Positions 44,730-53,024 of a DNA stretch of 64,000 nt are shown here, piece by piece (the stretch's first letter is position 1; every line of letters starts with the position of its first letter). Source of the DNA: an uncultured Oscillospiraceae bacterium (GTDB lineage Bacteria > Bacillota > Clostridia > Oscillospirales > Oscillospiraceae); the NCBI GenBank assembly GCA_934512135.1, contig CAKSWT010000007.1:87803-151802 (forward strand), given 5' to 3'. Made by a program: the position numbers and the translations under genes. The notes beneath the pieces were generated by a model. That model was given only the letters and a program-made list of their open reading frames with translations. It made no database searches and had not been told where the DNA came from.

Positions 44730-45194
44730 ATGAAAAAACATCGTTTGACTTGGATCGACGGTCTTGTCATTGTCATTCTGGTTCTGCTGGTGGCCGGGAC
44801 CTGCGTAAAATTTTTGGTAAAGGACAACTCCTCCGCCAAGCAGACCGCCCAGGAATTCACCTATGTCCTAAAAATTCAGGGGGTGCGCCATTACACCGCA
44901 GAGGCTCTGGCCGTAGGCGACACAGTCTACGACAATGCAGGAAAGGCCTCTGTCGGCGTGATCTCGGAAATCGAGATGACCCCCGCCGTCACCACCATCG
45001 GCTACCCCGACGGCACCGTGGCCGAGGGCACCGTGGAGGACCGCTATGACCTCTACGTCACACTCACCGCCCAGGGCTACCAGGAAAACGGCGCCATGAA
45101 GGTGGGGACCTATGACATCCGCGTCAATGGCACCAACACCTATTACACAAAGTACTCCATCTGGACCGCCACCGTGGCCGAAATGAACGCATGA
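44730..45194 (+). CDS. DUF4330 family membrane-anchored protein (second)
   Basis: The 154-aa protein has the same layout as its neighbour: a short cytosolic start (KKHRLTWIDGLVI), one helix and an outside domain with VGVISEIEMTPAVTTIG. AGGAGG precedes the ATG. The stop overlaps the start of the GT/CsaB gene by four bases. Two diverged copies suggest a hetero-oligomer, perhaps a scaffold for the polymerase. Confidence 0.82.
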   Translation: MKKHRLTWIDGLVIVILVLLVAGTCVKFLVKDNSSAKQTAQEFTYVLKIQGVRHYTAEALAVGDTVYDNAGKASVGVISEIEMTPAVTTIGYPDGTVAEGTVEDRYDLYVTLTAQGYQENGAMKVGTYDIRVNGTNTYYTKYSIWTATVAEMNA

Positions 45195-47401
45195 AAATAC
45201 TAATGGTATTGATGGGTCTGGACATTGGCGGCGCCGAGACCCATGTGGTTGAACTTTCCAAGGAGCTTCGCCGCCGGGGACACGAGGTTCTGATTGCCTC
45301 CAACGGCGGCGCCTATGTGCCCCAGCTGGAGCCATGGGGCATTCGCCATGTGGAGATGCCCTTGAACCGCCGCTCCCTTCGGGCCATGGCCGTCTCCCTG
45401 CATCGCCTGCGCAGACTGATTTGTCAGGAGCATCCCGACTTGGTCCACGCTCACGCCAGAATTCCCGCCTTTCTCTGCGGAATCCTCCACCGGCAGCTGC
45501 ATTTTCCTTTTCTCACCTCGGCCCACTGGGTCTTTACGGTGACGCCGCTGCTCCGACTGATGAGCAACTGGGGCCAGCATACTGTGGCTGTCAGCGAGGA
45601 CATCCGGCACTATCTCTGGGAAAACTACAGCATCCCCGACGACCAAATCTCCGTGACCATTAACGGCATTGACACCGACACCTTTGCCCCAGGCCAGAAT
45701 CACCCGGCCCTGCGCCAGGCGCTGGAGCTGGAGGAGGGCCCTGTGATCTGCATGGTCAGCCGGCTGGATGAATCCAGGGCCCTGGCTGCTCAGGCATTGA
45801 TCGATATTATGCCAAGGCTCTGTGCGGAATTCCCCACCGCCCAGCTTCTCCTGGTGGGAGACGGGGACTGGCGGCAGCGCCTGGAACACGCCGCTCAAAC
45901 CGTCAACGACGCCCTGGGACGGAAGGCCGTTGTAATGACCGGACCGCGCACCGACGTGGCGGAATTGGTTGCCCTGGGCCACGTCTTTGTAGGGGTCAGC
46001 CGGGCGGCACTGGAGGCCATGAGTGAGGCAAAGCCGGTGATCTTGGCCGGAAACGAGGGCTATGGTGGAATTCTGACCCAGGCGTCCCTCCCTCAGGTAC
46101 AGCCCACCAATTTCTGCTGCCGAGGCTGCGGTCCCGTTACCCGGGATGCGCTTCTGGAGGACCTAACGACCCTGCTGTCCATGGACAGTCAGCAGCGTCA
46201 GGCCCTGGGGGACTTTGGCCGGCAGCTGATCCTGGACCAATATTCCGTCCGTCGAATGACAGAGGATTATCTGGCCGCCTACCACGCCCTGCTCCACCCG
46301 GTTCCGCCCATTCGGGCTGCAATCTCCGGCTACTACGGCTACAGGAATCTGGGCGATGACTCCATTTTGCTGTCCATCAGCCGCCAGCTGGCCACACTGG
46401 ATCCCCCGGTACAGCTTACGGTGCTGTCCCGCAATCCCCGGAAAACCACCGCCAGCTACGGCCTTCGGGCCATCCCCCGGTTTTCTCCTCTGGCCCTTTG
46501 GCGGACCCTCCGCCGCTCTGATCTGCTGATCTCCGGCGGCGGCAGCCTGCTCCAGGACCACACCTCTGCTCGCTCGCTCCAGTATTACCTGGGCGTTATT
46601 CACCTGGCCCAGCATTTCCACCACCCGGTTTTTCTGTGGGCCAACGGCATTGGCCCGCTGTACCGCCCCGCAGGACGGGAACATGTCCGCAAAACCCTGG
46701 TGGACTGTCACTGCATCACCCTGCGGGACAGCGACTCCCTGGCCACCCTTCGGGCGCTGGGCGTCACCCGCCAGGACGTAACCGTCACGGAGGACCCTGC
46801 TTTTTTGCTAAACCTCCCTCCCAAGGAGGATTCTCTGGAGGCCCTTCGCCAGCTGGGCCTTTCCATGGACACCCCCTTGCTGGGGATTTCCGTCCGCCGG
46901 ACCGACGGCATGGCCCAGTCTGTGGATCAATTTGCCCGGCTGGCTGACCGCATGGTTCGGGAGCTCCATTGCCAGGTGGCATTTCTGGTGATGCAGGAGC
47001 CCGGCGACGCAGACATCAGCCGGGAGATCCTCCGCCGGATGGAGGAACCGGCGCAGCTGATCAGTACGCCGGACCGCCCCGAGGACATGCTGGGAATCAT
47101 TCGCTGTATGGATGCCCTGGTGTCCACCCGGCTCCATACCATTATATTTGCCGCCAAGGCCCGGGTCCCGGTGGTGGGCTGTGTCTATGACCCCAAGGTG
47201 GCCTCCTTTTTGAAAACCCTCCAGATGCCCCACTGCGGCACCCCAAAGGACCTGCACCTGGATGACGCCATGGCGGCGCTCCAGACCATGCTCTCCCACC
47301 GAGATGCCATCCGTCAGCAGTTGGACCGCCAGGTATCCCAGATGGAGGCCCACGCCGGTGAAACCCTTCATCAATTTCAGCAGATGCTAAAGCAGCAATA
47401 A
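45191..47401 (+). CDS. fusion of GT4 glycosyltransferase and CsaB polysaccharide pyruvyl transferase
   Basis: This 736-aa protein has an N-terminal GT4 glycosyltransferase (about 1-365; DIGGAETHVVELSKEL, then MVSRLDESRALAAQALID) and a C-terminal pyruvyltransferase (about 370-736; GYYGYRNLGDDSILLSI, LLISGGGSLLQD, VDCHCITLRDSDSL). CsaB puts ketal pyruvate on secondary cell-wall polysaccharide, which then anchors SLH-domain proteins. I infer that the operon makes such a polymer. No SLH protein is in the window. It ends at a strong shared terminator. Confidence 0.9.
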   Translation: MKILMVLMGLDIGGAETHVVELSKELRRRGHEVLIASNGGAYVPQLEPWGIRHVEMPLNRRSLRAMAVSLHRLRRLICQEHPDLVHAHARIPAFLCGILHRQLHFPFLTSAHWVFTVTPLLRLMSNWGQHTVAVSEDIRHYLWENYSIPDDQISVTINGIDTDTFAPGQNHPALRQALELEEGPVICMVSRLDESRALAAQALIDIMPRLCAEFPTAQLLLVGDGDWRQRLEHAAQTVNDALGRKAVVMTGPRTDVAELVALGHVFVGVSRAALEAMSEAKPVILAGNEGYGGILTQASLPQVQPTNFCCRGCGPVTRDALLEDLTTLLSMDSQQRQALGDFGRQLILDQYSVRRMTEDYLAAYHALLHPVPPIRAAISGYYGYRNLGDDSILLSISRQLATLDPPVQLTVLSRNPRKTTASYGLRAIPRFSPLALWRTLRRSDLLISGGGSLLQDHTSARSLQYYLGVIHLAQHFHHPVFLWANGIGPLYRPAGREHVRKTLVDCHCITLRDSDSLATLRALGVTRQDVTVTEDPAFLLNLPPKEDSLEALRQLGLSMDTPLLGISVRRTDGMAQSVDQFARLADRMVRELHCQVAFLVMQEPGDADISREILRRMEEPAQLISTPDRPEDMLGIIRCMDALVSTRLHTIIFAAKARVPVVGCVYDPKVASFLKTLQMPHCGTPKDLHLDDAMAALQTMLSHRDAIRQQLDRQVSQMEAHAGETLHQFQQMLKQQ

Positions 47402-47440
47402 ACAGAGCCCGGCGTAGAGAGGTACGCCGGGCTCTGTTTA
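47401..47440. terminator. bidirectional terminator, polysaccharide operon/deoB
   Basis: AACAGAGCCCGGCGTA pairs with TACGCCGGGCTCTGTT in a perfect 16-bp stem. The left arm begins at the last base of the stop codon. Confidence 0.93.
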
Positions 47441-47524
47441 TCCATACATCTCACCGTGTTCCGCAGCGGAATTACGGAGGAAACGAACCGCCAAGGCCCG
47501 CAGACGCAATTGTACGGCGTTCCC

Positions 47525-48685
47525 TTAAAGCGCCGACTGGCCGATCTTGGGCTTTGGCCCTCCCAGCGCCTCCAACACCGTGGCGCCAATGTCTGCAAAG
47601 GTCTCCCGAAGGCCCAGAGGCCCTGGGGTGATGCCCGGATGCCACATCAAAAACGGAATGTGCTCCCGGGTGTGATCCGTCCCCCGATGGGTGGGGTCGC
47701 AGCCGTGATCCGCCGTAACCACCAGAAGGGTCCGGTCGTCCATGGCCTCCATAATCTCCGGCAGAAAGTCATCAAAGGCCTGCAAACCGGCTCCATAGGC
47801 TGCCGAATCCCGGCGGTGGCCCCACTTCATATCAAAGTCCAGCAGGTTGACAAAAATCAGCCCGTCCTTCTCCCGGAGCGCCTCCTTGGCCCGGGCCATC
47901 CCCTCAAAATTGTCCGAGGTCTTGACCCGGCTGGCAAAGTGTGCCTCCGGGAAAATGTCCACCGGTTTCCCGATGGAATGGATGGCGATACCCTGGCGGG
48001 TGAGCAGCTCCAAATCCGTCTCCTCCGGGGGCATTGCGGCATAGTCGTGGCGGTTGGCGGTGCGGGTGTAATTTCCGGGCTCCCCCACAAAGGGACGTGC
48101 AATCACCCGGCCCACACCGAAGCCCAGCTCGTCTACCAGGTTCCGGGCGATTTCACACCACCGGTACAGCTGCGCCAGGGGAACCGTCTCCTCATGGGCC
48201 GCAATTTGGAATACACTGTCTGCCGAGGTGTAGACAATGGGCCTTCCGGTTTTCTGGTGCTCCTCTCCCAGCCGCGCAATGATCTCCGTGCCGGAGGCCA
48301 CTTCATTCCCCAGAACTCCCCGTCCAATGGCCTTTGTAAAGGCCTCCATCAGCGCCGGAGGGAATCCCTCCGGGAAGGTGTCGAAGGCCCGCTCCGTGGG
48401 CACACCCATGATTTCCCAGTGCCCCACAATGGAATCCTTGCCCTTGGACAGCTCCAGACACCTTCCATACCGGCCCACCGGGCTCCGTCCTGTGGAAAAT
48501 TGCTCCATACCAGGGAGCTTCATCAGGCCCAGGTCCTCCAGATGGGGAAGCGCCATCCCCGGATTTGCCAACATGGTGTGCTGAACCGTTGCCGCTCCGG
48601 CATCTCCGTACGCCGCCGCATCCGGCAGCGCACCAACCCCCACGGAGTCCAGCAAAAACAGCAGCACCCTCTGAAATCTAGCCAT
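47525..48685 (-). CDS. deoB: phosphopentomutase
   Basis: The 386-aa Mn-dependent enzyme of the alkaline phosphatase superfamily interconverts (deoxy)ribose 1- and 5-phosphate for nucleoside use. The start has LLDSVGVGALPDAAAYGD with the metal-binding Asp and the phosphorylatable Thr further on in QHTMLA. DHGCDPT and HTREHIPFL carry the metal-binding Asp and His residues. It is monocistronic here, divergent from the PNPOx gene. Confidence 0.95.
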   Translation of the reverse strand: MARFQRVLLFLLDSVGVGALPDAAAYGDAGAATVQHTMLANPGMALPHLEDLGLMKLPGMEQFSTGRSPVGRYGRCLELSKGKDSIVGHWEIMGVPTERAFDTFPEGFPPALMEAFTKAIGRGVLGNEVASGTEIIARLGEEHQKTGRPIVYTSADSVFQIAAHEETVPLAQLYRWCEIARNLVDELGFGVGRVIARPFVGEPGNYTRTANRHDYAAMPPEETDLELLTRQGIAIHSIGKPVDIFPEAHFASRVKTSDNFEGMARAKEALREKDGLIFVNLLDFDMKWGHRRDSAAYGAGLQAFDDFLPEIMEAMDDRTLLVVTADHGCDPTHRGTDHTREHIPFLMWHPGITPGPLGLRETFADIGATVLEALGGPKPKIGQSAL

Positions 48686-48712
48686 ACGATCACCTCACCT
48701 GTTTGTATCTGT

Positions 48713-48741
48713 ATCCTACCACGAATTGTGCCCGGTTGCAA
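48713..48741 (-). promoter_or_regulatory. deoB promoter
   Basis: TTGCAA, a 17-base spacer and TAGGAT on the minus strand, divergent from the next promoter. Confidence 0.7.
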
Positions 48742-48749
48742 GTTTCCGG

Positions 48750-48778
48750 TTGCAATCCTCCGGGAAATTCGGTAGAAT
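48750..48778 (+). promoter_or_regulatory. promoter of the PNPOx-like gene
   Basis: TTGCAA, a 17-base spacer and TAGAAT. The two divergent -35 boxes are identical and 8 bases apart, so one factor could serve both. Confidence 0.7.
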
Positions 48779-48816
48779 ACAGATAGTTTCAATTCTTACA
48801 GAAAGGATGAATCACC

Positions 48817-49209
48817 ATGATTTCCCCACAAGAGCTTTTGGATAAAATCGGCGGCGTGTTCTACTTCGCCACCGTAGAGGAGGGCGAGCCCCGGGTCCGC
48901 CCCTTTGGCTTTGCCATGGTCTTTGAGGACCGGCTGTATCTGGGCTGCGGCACCCACAAGGCCGCCTATGCCCAGATGCTGAAAAATCCCCATGTGGAGC
49001 TGTGCGCCTTCCATCAGGGCGCCTTTCTTCGCATCCGGGGCAAGGCCGTGATGGACGACCGCCCCCAGGTCCAGGCCGCCATGTATGAGGCCGCCCCTTT
49101 CCTGAAGGACACCTACAACCAGCAAACCGGCCACTATCATATGTGCTTCTACCTGGAGGACATGTCTGCCATGGAGTTCCGGGGCGCCGAGGCCATCCTC
49201 CTGACCTGA
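48817..49209 (+). CDS. pyridoxamine 5'-phosphate oxidase-like FMN-binding protein
   Basis: The 130-aa split-barrel protein resembles the small PNPOx-like/general stress protein family (GVFYFATVEEGEPRVRPFGF; ELCAFHQGAFLRIRGKAV). Such proteins bind FMN or F420-like cofactors or are simple reductases. It is a single gene with a bidirectional terminator after it. Confidence 0.85.
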   Translation: MISPQELLDKIGGVFYFATVEEGEPRVRPFGFAMVFEDRLYLGCGTHKAAYAQMLKNPHVELCAFHQGAFLRIRGKAVMDDRPQVQAAMYEAAPFLKDTYNQQTGHYHMCFYLEDMSAMEFRGAEAILLT

Positions 49210-49284
49210 ACCAAGCTGCTCCAAACGCCAGGAGGCTTCGGGGCATAGCGGCGGCAGAACGCTGCACGGTCTCCTGACAAGCTG

Positions 49285-49320
49285 AAATGTCCGGCTGGAA
49301 TACTCCAGCCGGACATTTTG
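49285..49320. terminator. bidirectional terminator, PNPOx/OYE
   Basis: A perfect 15-bp stem (AAATGTCCGGCTGGA and complement) has a 4-base loop and T-tract on both sides. Confidence 0.92.
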
Positions 49321-49326
49321 TTTTCG

Positions 49327-51465
49327 TTAGATCTGGGAGGCGGTGCCAAAGGCGGAACGCATGCACTTCTGCACGTTTCCGGGCTTGTCGCAGTCGCCAA
49401 TGACCACACTGTAGGGCACAGCAGAGGCCAGCTCCATGGCCTCGTCGCTCTTGGAGGTCATGCCGATGGCCAGCAGAACATTGTCCGCCATCTGCTTCTG
49501 GGGCTTGCCGTCGGGATCGTCATAGCAGACCCCGTCTGCCTCAATGGCGGTGCACTTCACACCGGCACGGTAGGCAAAGTTGGCGGTATGTCTCCAGTAG
49601 TTGACCACCATATTCCGGTAGTGGGCATGGGGGGCATCCAGGATCAGGTCATACTGCATCTCCAGCACCGTGACCAGGTGACCCAGCTCCGCCAGATACA
49701 GGCCGGTCTCCACGCCGATTTCGCCGCCGCCGATGATGGTGACGTTCTTGCCCAGCGTATCCTCATGGCCGTAGATGTTGGCGGCATAGGAGACGTTCTT
49801 TCCGTCCTTGCCGGGAAGCGGCAGAGAGGAGGGCTCCGCGCCCAGGGCCAGGGCCAGGACCTCAAAGTTCTCCTGCTGCAGCAGCTCCTTGGTGGCCTTG
49901 GTGTTCAGCTTCACATGGACGCCCAGGCGGTCCATCTCCCGGATCATGTACTCCATGAACTGACGGAGGGGCCACTTAAAGGAGGGATACTTGGCATGCT
50001 TCAGCATACCGCCCAGCTCTCCGGACTGCTCGTACAGGGTCACATCGTGGCCCCGCTCCGCACAGACCCGGGCAAATTCCATACCCGCAGGGCCGCCGCC
50101 TACCACGGCAACCTTCCGCTTTGCGGCGGCGGGCTTTACCATCCGATCGATCCGGTCCTCCAGGCCCAGAATGGGGTTCACAGAGCATACCGTCCGGAAC
50201 AGGTCGGGCCCGTTGGGCACATGACACTTGTTGCAGCGGATGCAGGGGACAATGTCCTCCTTGCGGCCCTCATAGACCTTCAGACCGTACTCCGGGTTGT
50301 TGATCCAGCTGCGGGCCATGTAGATGAGGTCCGCGCCGCCCTCTGCCACCAGGTTGTTGGCGATCTCAGGATCCTGGAATCCGGCAGAGGCAGCCACATA
50401 CATCTGAATGCCCCGGTTTTTGATTTCCTTGCAGACATAGCGCATTGCATCAATATAGGGGGCAGGCTTGTCCTCGGTGGAGGTGAAGCCCAGGGGATGC
50501 TGGGGATCCATATCTCCGGAGCGCAGGTGGAAGATGTCGCAGACACCCTCCATCATCTTGGCCAGCTGGATGGTGTCCTCCTTGGTATAGCCGCCGAACT
50601 CCTCCTCGTCCACGCTGAGCACGCACTCCAGGGGGAAGCCACGGCCCACCGCCTTCCGAAGGGCGGTGAACATCTCCACCAGGTACCGGCCGCGGCTCTC
50701 CACGCTCTGGGGGCCATATTCGTCGGTACGGTCATTGGTGATGGGAGAAAGGAGCTTTGCCATGGGGTTATTCCGATAGCAGCAGTACACGGACACCATA
50801 TCAAAGCCCAGGGCCTTGAGGTCCTTTGCCTGCTGGGCATAGTCCTCAATCATGGCCTGGAGATACTCCTTGGTGTAGGAGGAGGGGTTCTGCTGAGGGC
50901 CGCCGTCCATCTGGGCGTGGAGGTCCCCCTCTGCGCCTGCCACGCCAAAGTCCTTATGCTTCGGGGTGGTGTCCTCCATGGGCATGGGAGGCATATCCGC
51001 AGGAGGACCGCCGGCCCCCTCAGGACCCTCGCCGGGACCGCCGGGACCACCAGGGCCACCAGGGCCGCCGGGTGCGCCGGAGGGCATTCCCATGCCACCC
51101 TGCATATTGGCGGGGCTCATAATGTACGCACTGGTTTTCGCGCCATAGAAGTGAATGGCGTCAATGAGCTTACAGAAGTAGTCCTGGGCATTGGCGTCGT
51201 TGAGATCAAACAGGTTAAAATGGCAGGGGGTGTTGTCCAGAGCGCGGCCCATAACCGGCATGGACTTCTCATAGAGATGGTTAATGGTCACCACAGAGGC
51301 GCCGTTCTTGGCGCGGCCCGCAAAGTGGGAAATTACCTTCTCCGTGGGGTTTTTCTCGGTGCCCTGGAGAAAATGGGGCGTGGAGGCCGAGGAGAGCATA
51401 CGATTCTTCAGCACCATGTTGCCGATCTTAATGGGGCTGAGGAGAGACTTGTATTTGAGTTCCAT
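49327..51465 (-). CDS. OYE/2,4-dienoyl-CoA reductase-type flavoprotein with PGG insertion
   Basis: The 712-aa protein has an N-terminal FMN TIM barrel, a [4Fe-4S] motif (C408, C411, C414, C427 in CIRCNKC and VCSVNP) and a C-terminal FAD/NAD domain (VVGGGPAGMEFA from 454). The layout matches FadH, enoate reductases and BaiCD/BaiH. A Gly/Pro/Met-rich insert fills residues about 125-165 (PGG repeats then MPPMPM) in the barrel loop; the paralogue at 56830 has only a few residues there. It should reduce an enone or enoyl-CoA C=C bond with NAD(P)H. It is divergent from a LysR gene with an inverted-repeat operator. Confidence 0.92.
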   Translation of the reverse strand: MELKYKSLLSPIKIGNMVLKNRMLSSASTPHFLQGTEKNPTEKVISHFAGRAKNGASVVTINHLYEKSMPVMGRALDNTPCHFNLFDLNDANAQDYFCKLIDAIHFYGAKTSAYIMSPANMQGGMGMPSGAPGGPGGPGGPGGPGEGPEGAGGPPADMPPMPMEDTTPKHKDFGVAGAEGDLHAQMDGGPQQNPSSYTKEYLQAMIEDYAQQAKDLKALGFDMVSVYCCYRNNPMAKLLSPITNDRTDEYGPQSVESRGRYLVEMFTALRKAVGRGFPLECVLSVDEEEFGGYTKEDTIQLAKMMEGVCDIFHLRSGDMDPQHPLGFTSTEDKPAPYIDAMRYVCKEIKNRGIQMYVAASAGFQDPEIANNLVAEGGADLIYMARSWINNPEYGLKVYEGRKEDIVPCIRCNKCHVPNGPDLFRTVCSVNPILGLEDRIDRMVKPAAAKRKVAVVGGGPAGMEFARVCAERGHDVTLYEQSGELGGMLKHAKYPSFKWPLRQFMEYMIREMDRLGVHVKLNTKATKELLQQENFEVLALALGAEPSSLPLPGKDGKNVSYAANIYGHEDTLGKNVTIIGGGEIGVETGLYLAELGHLVTVLEMQYDLILDAPHAHYRNMVVNYWRHTANFAYRAGVKCTAIEADGVCYDDPDGKPQKQMADNVLLAIGMTSKSDEAMELASAVPYSVVIGDCDKPGNVQKCMRSAFGTASQI
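50977..51075 (-). repeat. Gly/Pro-rich coding low-complexity segment in OYE flavoprotein
   Basis: Residues about 131-163 contain four or five PGG triplets and then acidic and Met/Pro-rich sequence (GEGPEGAGGPPADMPPMPM). The triplets differ in synonymous codons, so they are not a simple fresh slippage tract. Confidence 0.85.
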
Positions 51466-51495
51466 GGAATCTTCCTTTCTTGTATGGATAGCTCT

Positions 51496-51588
51496 ATTAT
51501 ACCATGCCCCTTCGGGAACACAAAACGACCTTTGGTCATTGAACTATGAATTTAATTCATTGACCAAAGGCTCTTTTCCCTGTATAAT
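51496..51588. promoter_or_regulatory. divergent LysR-controlled promoter region with inverted repeat
   Basis: CCTTTGGTCATTGAA and TTCATTGACCAAAGG (51529-51570) are an inverted repeat with one mismatch. The plus promoter for lysR is TTGACC-N17-TATAAT (-10 at 51583-51588) with its -35 inside the right arm. The minus promoter for the OYE is TTTGTG-N17-TATAAT (-10 at 51496-51501), directly downstream of the left arm. This is the classic arrangement for LysR activation and autorepression. Confidence 0.85.
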
Positions 51589-51625
51589 CAGAGTGCTTAT
51601 GAAATTAATTCCCGGAGGTGTTCCC

Positions 51626-52516
51626 ATGGAACTGACACAGCTTCGTTATTTTGTGCTGGTGGCGGAAAACGGCTCCACCGCCCGGGCGGCGGCGGCGGCC
51701 ATGGTTTCCCAATCCACCATCAGCAAGTCCCTGCTCCATCTGGAACAGGAAATGGGCCTGCCCCTGTTTGACCGGGAGAGCAATCGCCTGGTGCTCAACC
51801 CCGCCGGACAGGAGTTTCTCCAGCAGGTCCGCCCCATTCTCACCGCAGTCAACAAGCTCCCGGGGTTCGTCAAACAGCGCCATCAGCCCCGGCAGCAATA
51901 CCGGATCAATGTCTCCGCCGCTCAACCTGCCATGGCGGGCTTTGTCCACCGATTTTTGGAGCAGGAGCCCACTGCCCAGATCATTCTCACAGAGGAAAGC
52001 TGGATCGACGACTGCGACCTGTCCATTGCCTCCGGCCCCTCCGGCCGGCAGGAGGACAGCGTCCGGCTGCTGGAGGAGCGGCTGCTGCTGGCTGTGCCCC
52101 GGCGGCTGCTAACCGGCCAGTCTTCCCTGTCTCCGGCCATGCTGGAGGGCCTGCCCCTGATTCTCCCAGGGGAAAACACCGCCCTCCGGGGGCTGCTGGA
52201 CCGACAGCTGCTGACCCTTCCCGCCGTGGTGGAGATCCAGGCCGTTGTCTCCGACGGTACGACCCTGCGGCAAATGGTCCAGGCCGGAGACGGCGCGGCC
52301 TTCTGGCCGGAGATCACCTGGCCCAGGCCGGATCCTGCGTCCACTGTACTGCTCCCCCTGACGGGCTTTTCCCTTCACCGGGAGCTCTATGCCCTGTTTC
52401 CCCCTCAGCGGAAACGGAAAAACGGCCAGCGGCTCCTGTCCGCCCTTACGGCATACTTTGGGTCGCTGGCGGATCAGCGATCATGTGCTTTGCCCCCAGC
52501 TCCAGACAGCCCATAA
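51626..52516 (+). CDS. LysR family transcriptional regulator of the OYE gene
   Basis: The 296-aa regulator has an N-terminal HTH (MELTQLRYFVLVAENGSTAR; AAAMVSQSTISKSLLHLE) and an effector domain. The start follows GGAGG; longer upstream frames cross the promoter. The HTH is highly similar in layout to the other LysR at 14484. It probably regulates the divergent OYE gene. Its 3' end overlaps the convergent TetR gene by 71 bases. Confidence 0.93.
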   Translation: MELTQLRYFVLVAENGSTARAAAAAMVSQSTISKSLLHLEQEMGLPLFDRESNRLVLNPAGQEFLQQVRPILTAVNKLPGFVKQRHQPRQQYRINVSAAQPAMAGFVHRFLEQEPTAQIILTEESWIDDCDLSIASGPSGRQEDSVRLLEERLLLAVPRRLLTGQSSLSPAMLEGLPLILPGENTALRGLLDRQLLTLPAVVEIQAVVSDGTTLRQMVQAGDGAAFWPEITWPRPDPASTVLLPLTGFSLHRELYALFPPQRKRKNGQRLLSALTAYFGSLADQRSCALPPAPDSP

Positions 52517-53024
52517 TCTGCCCTGAAAACACCTCCGCCGAGGCGGGGTTCCGCCCCTCCAGCCACCGGATAATGGCGCAGAGAAACGCATCGGCATAGA
52601 ACGTGGCCGCAAACTCAAAGCGCTGCTCCCCGGCATCGGCAGGCTGATCCAAAATTCCCATCAGTGCCGCCTGGACGATTGGGGTAATGGCCTCCCGAAA
52701 ATACTCCGGGAAGGAGTTTTGGCCGCGTATCGCCAGGGCCGCCCGGTAAAATCCCCGATTGTCGTAGAAATACCGGCACAGTTGCTCCAGCATTTTCCAC
52801 TCATCCTGTGTGGGCGATTCTTGAAGGGTCTCGATAAACTCCGTTTGGAAAATCCAGTTCACCAGGTCGTACTTGTCCCGGAAGTGGTAATAAAAGCTCT
52901 TACGGTTCAGGCCGCAGGCCTCACAGATGTCTCCCACATTGATCTTCGCAAAGGGACGCTGGGCCATCAAATCCTTCATGGCCGCTGCCAGGGCGCGCTT
53001 TGTAATGTTGGAATAGGACATCAC
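52446..53024 (-). CDS. TetR/AcrR family regulator (Firmicutes C-terminal type)
   Basis: The 192-aa protein has an N-terminal HTH (KRALAAAMKDLMAQRPFAKI; CEACGLNRKSFYYHFRDKYD) and a helical ligand domain of the Firmicutes TetR C-terminal type. Its ATG overlaps the stop of the upstream gene (ATGA), so it is cotranscribed with the radical-SAM-like protein at 53021-54040. An inverted repeat upstream of that gene may be its operator. Confidence 0.9.
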   Translation of the reverse strand: MMSYSNITKRALAAAMKDLMAQRPFAKINVGDICEACGLNRKSFYYHFRDKYDLVNWIFQTEFIETLQESPTQDEWKMLEQLCRYFYDNRGFYRAALAIRGQNSFPEYFREAITPIVQAALMGILDQPADAGEQRFEFAATFYADAFLCAIIRWLEGRNPASAEVFSGQIMGCLELGAKHMIADPPATQSMP

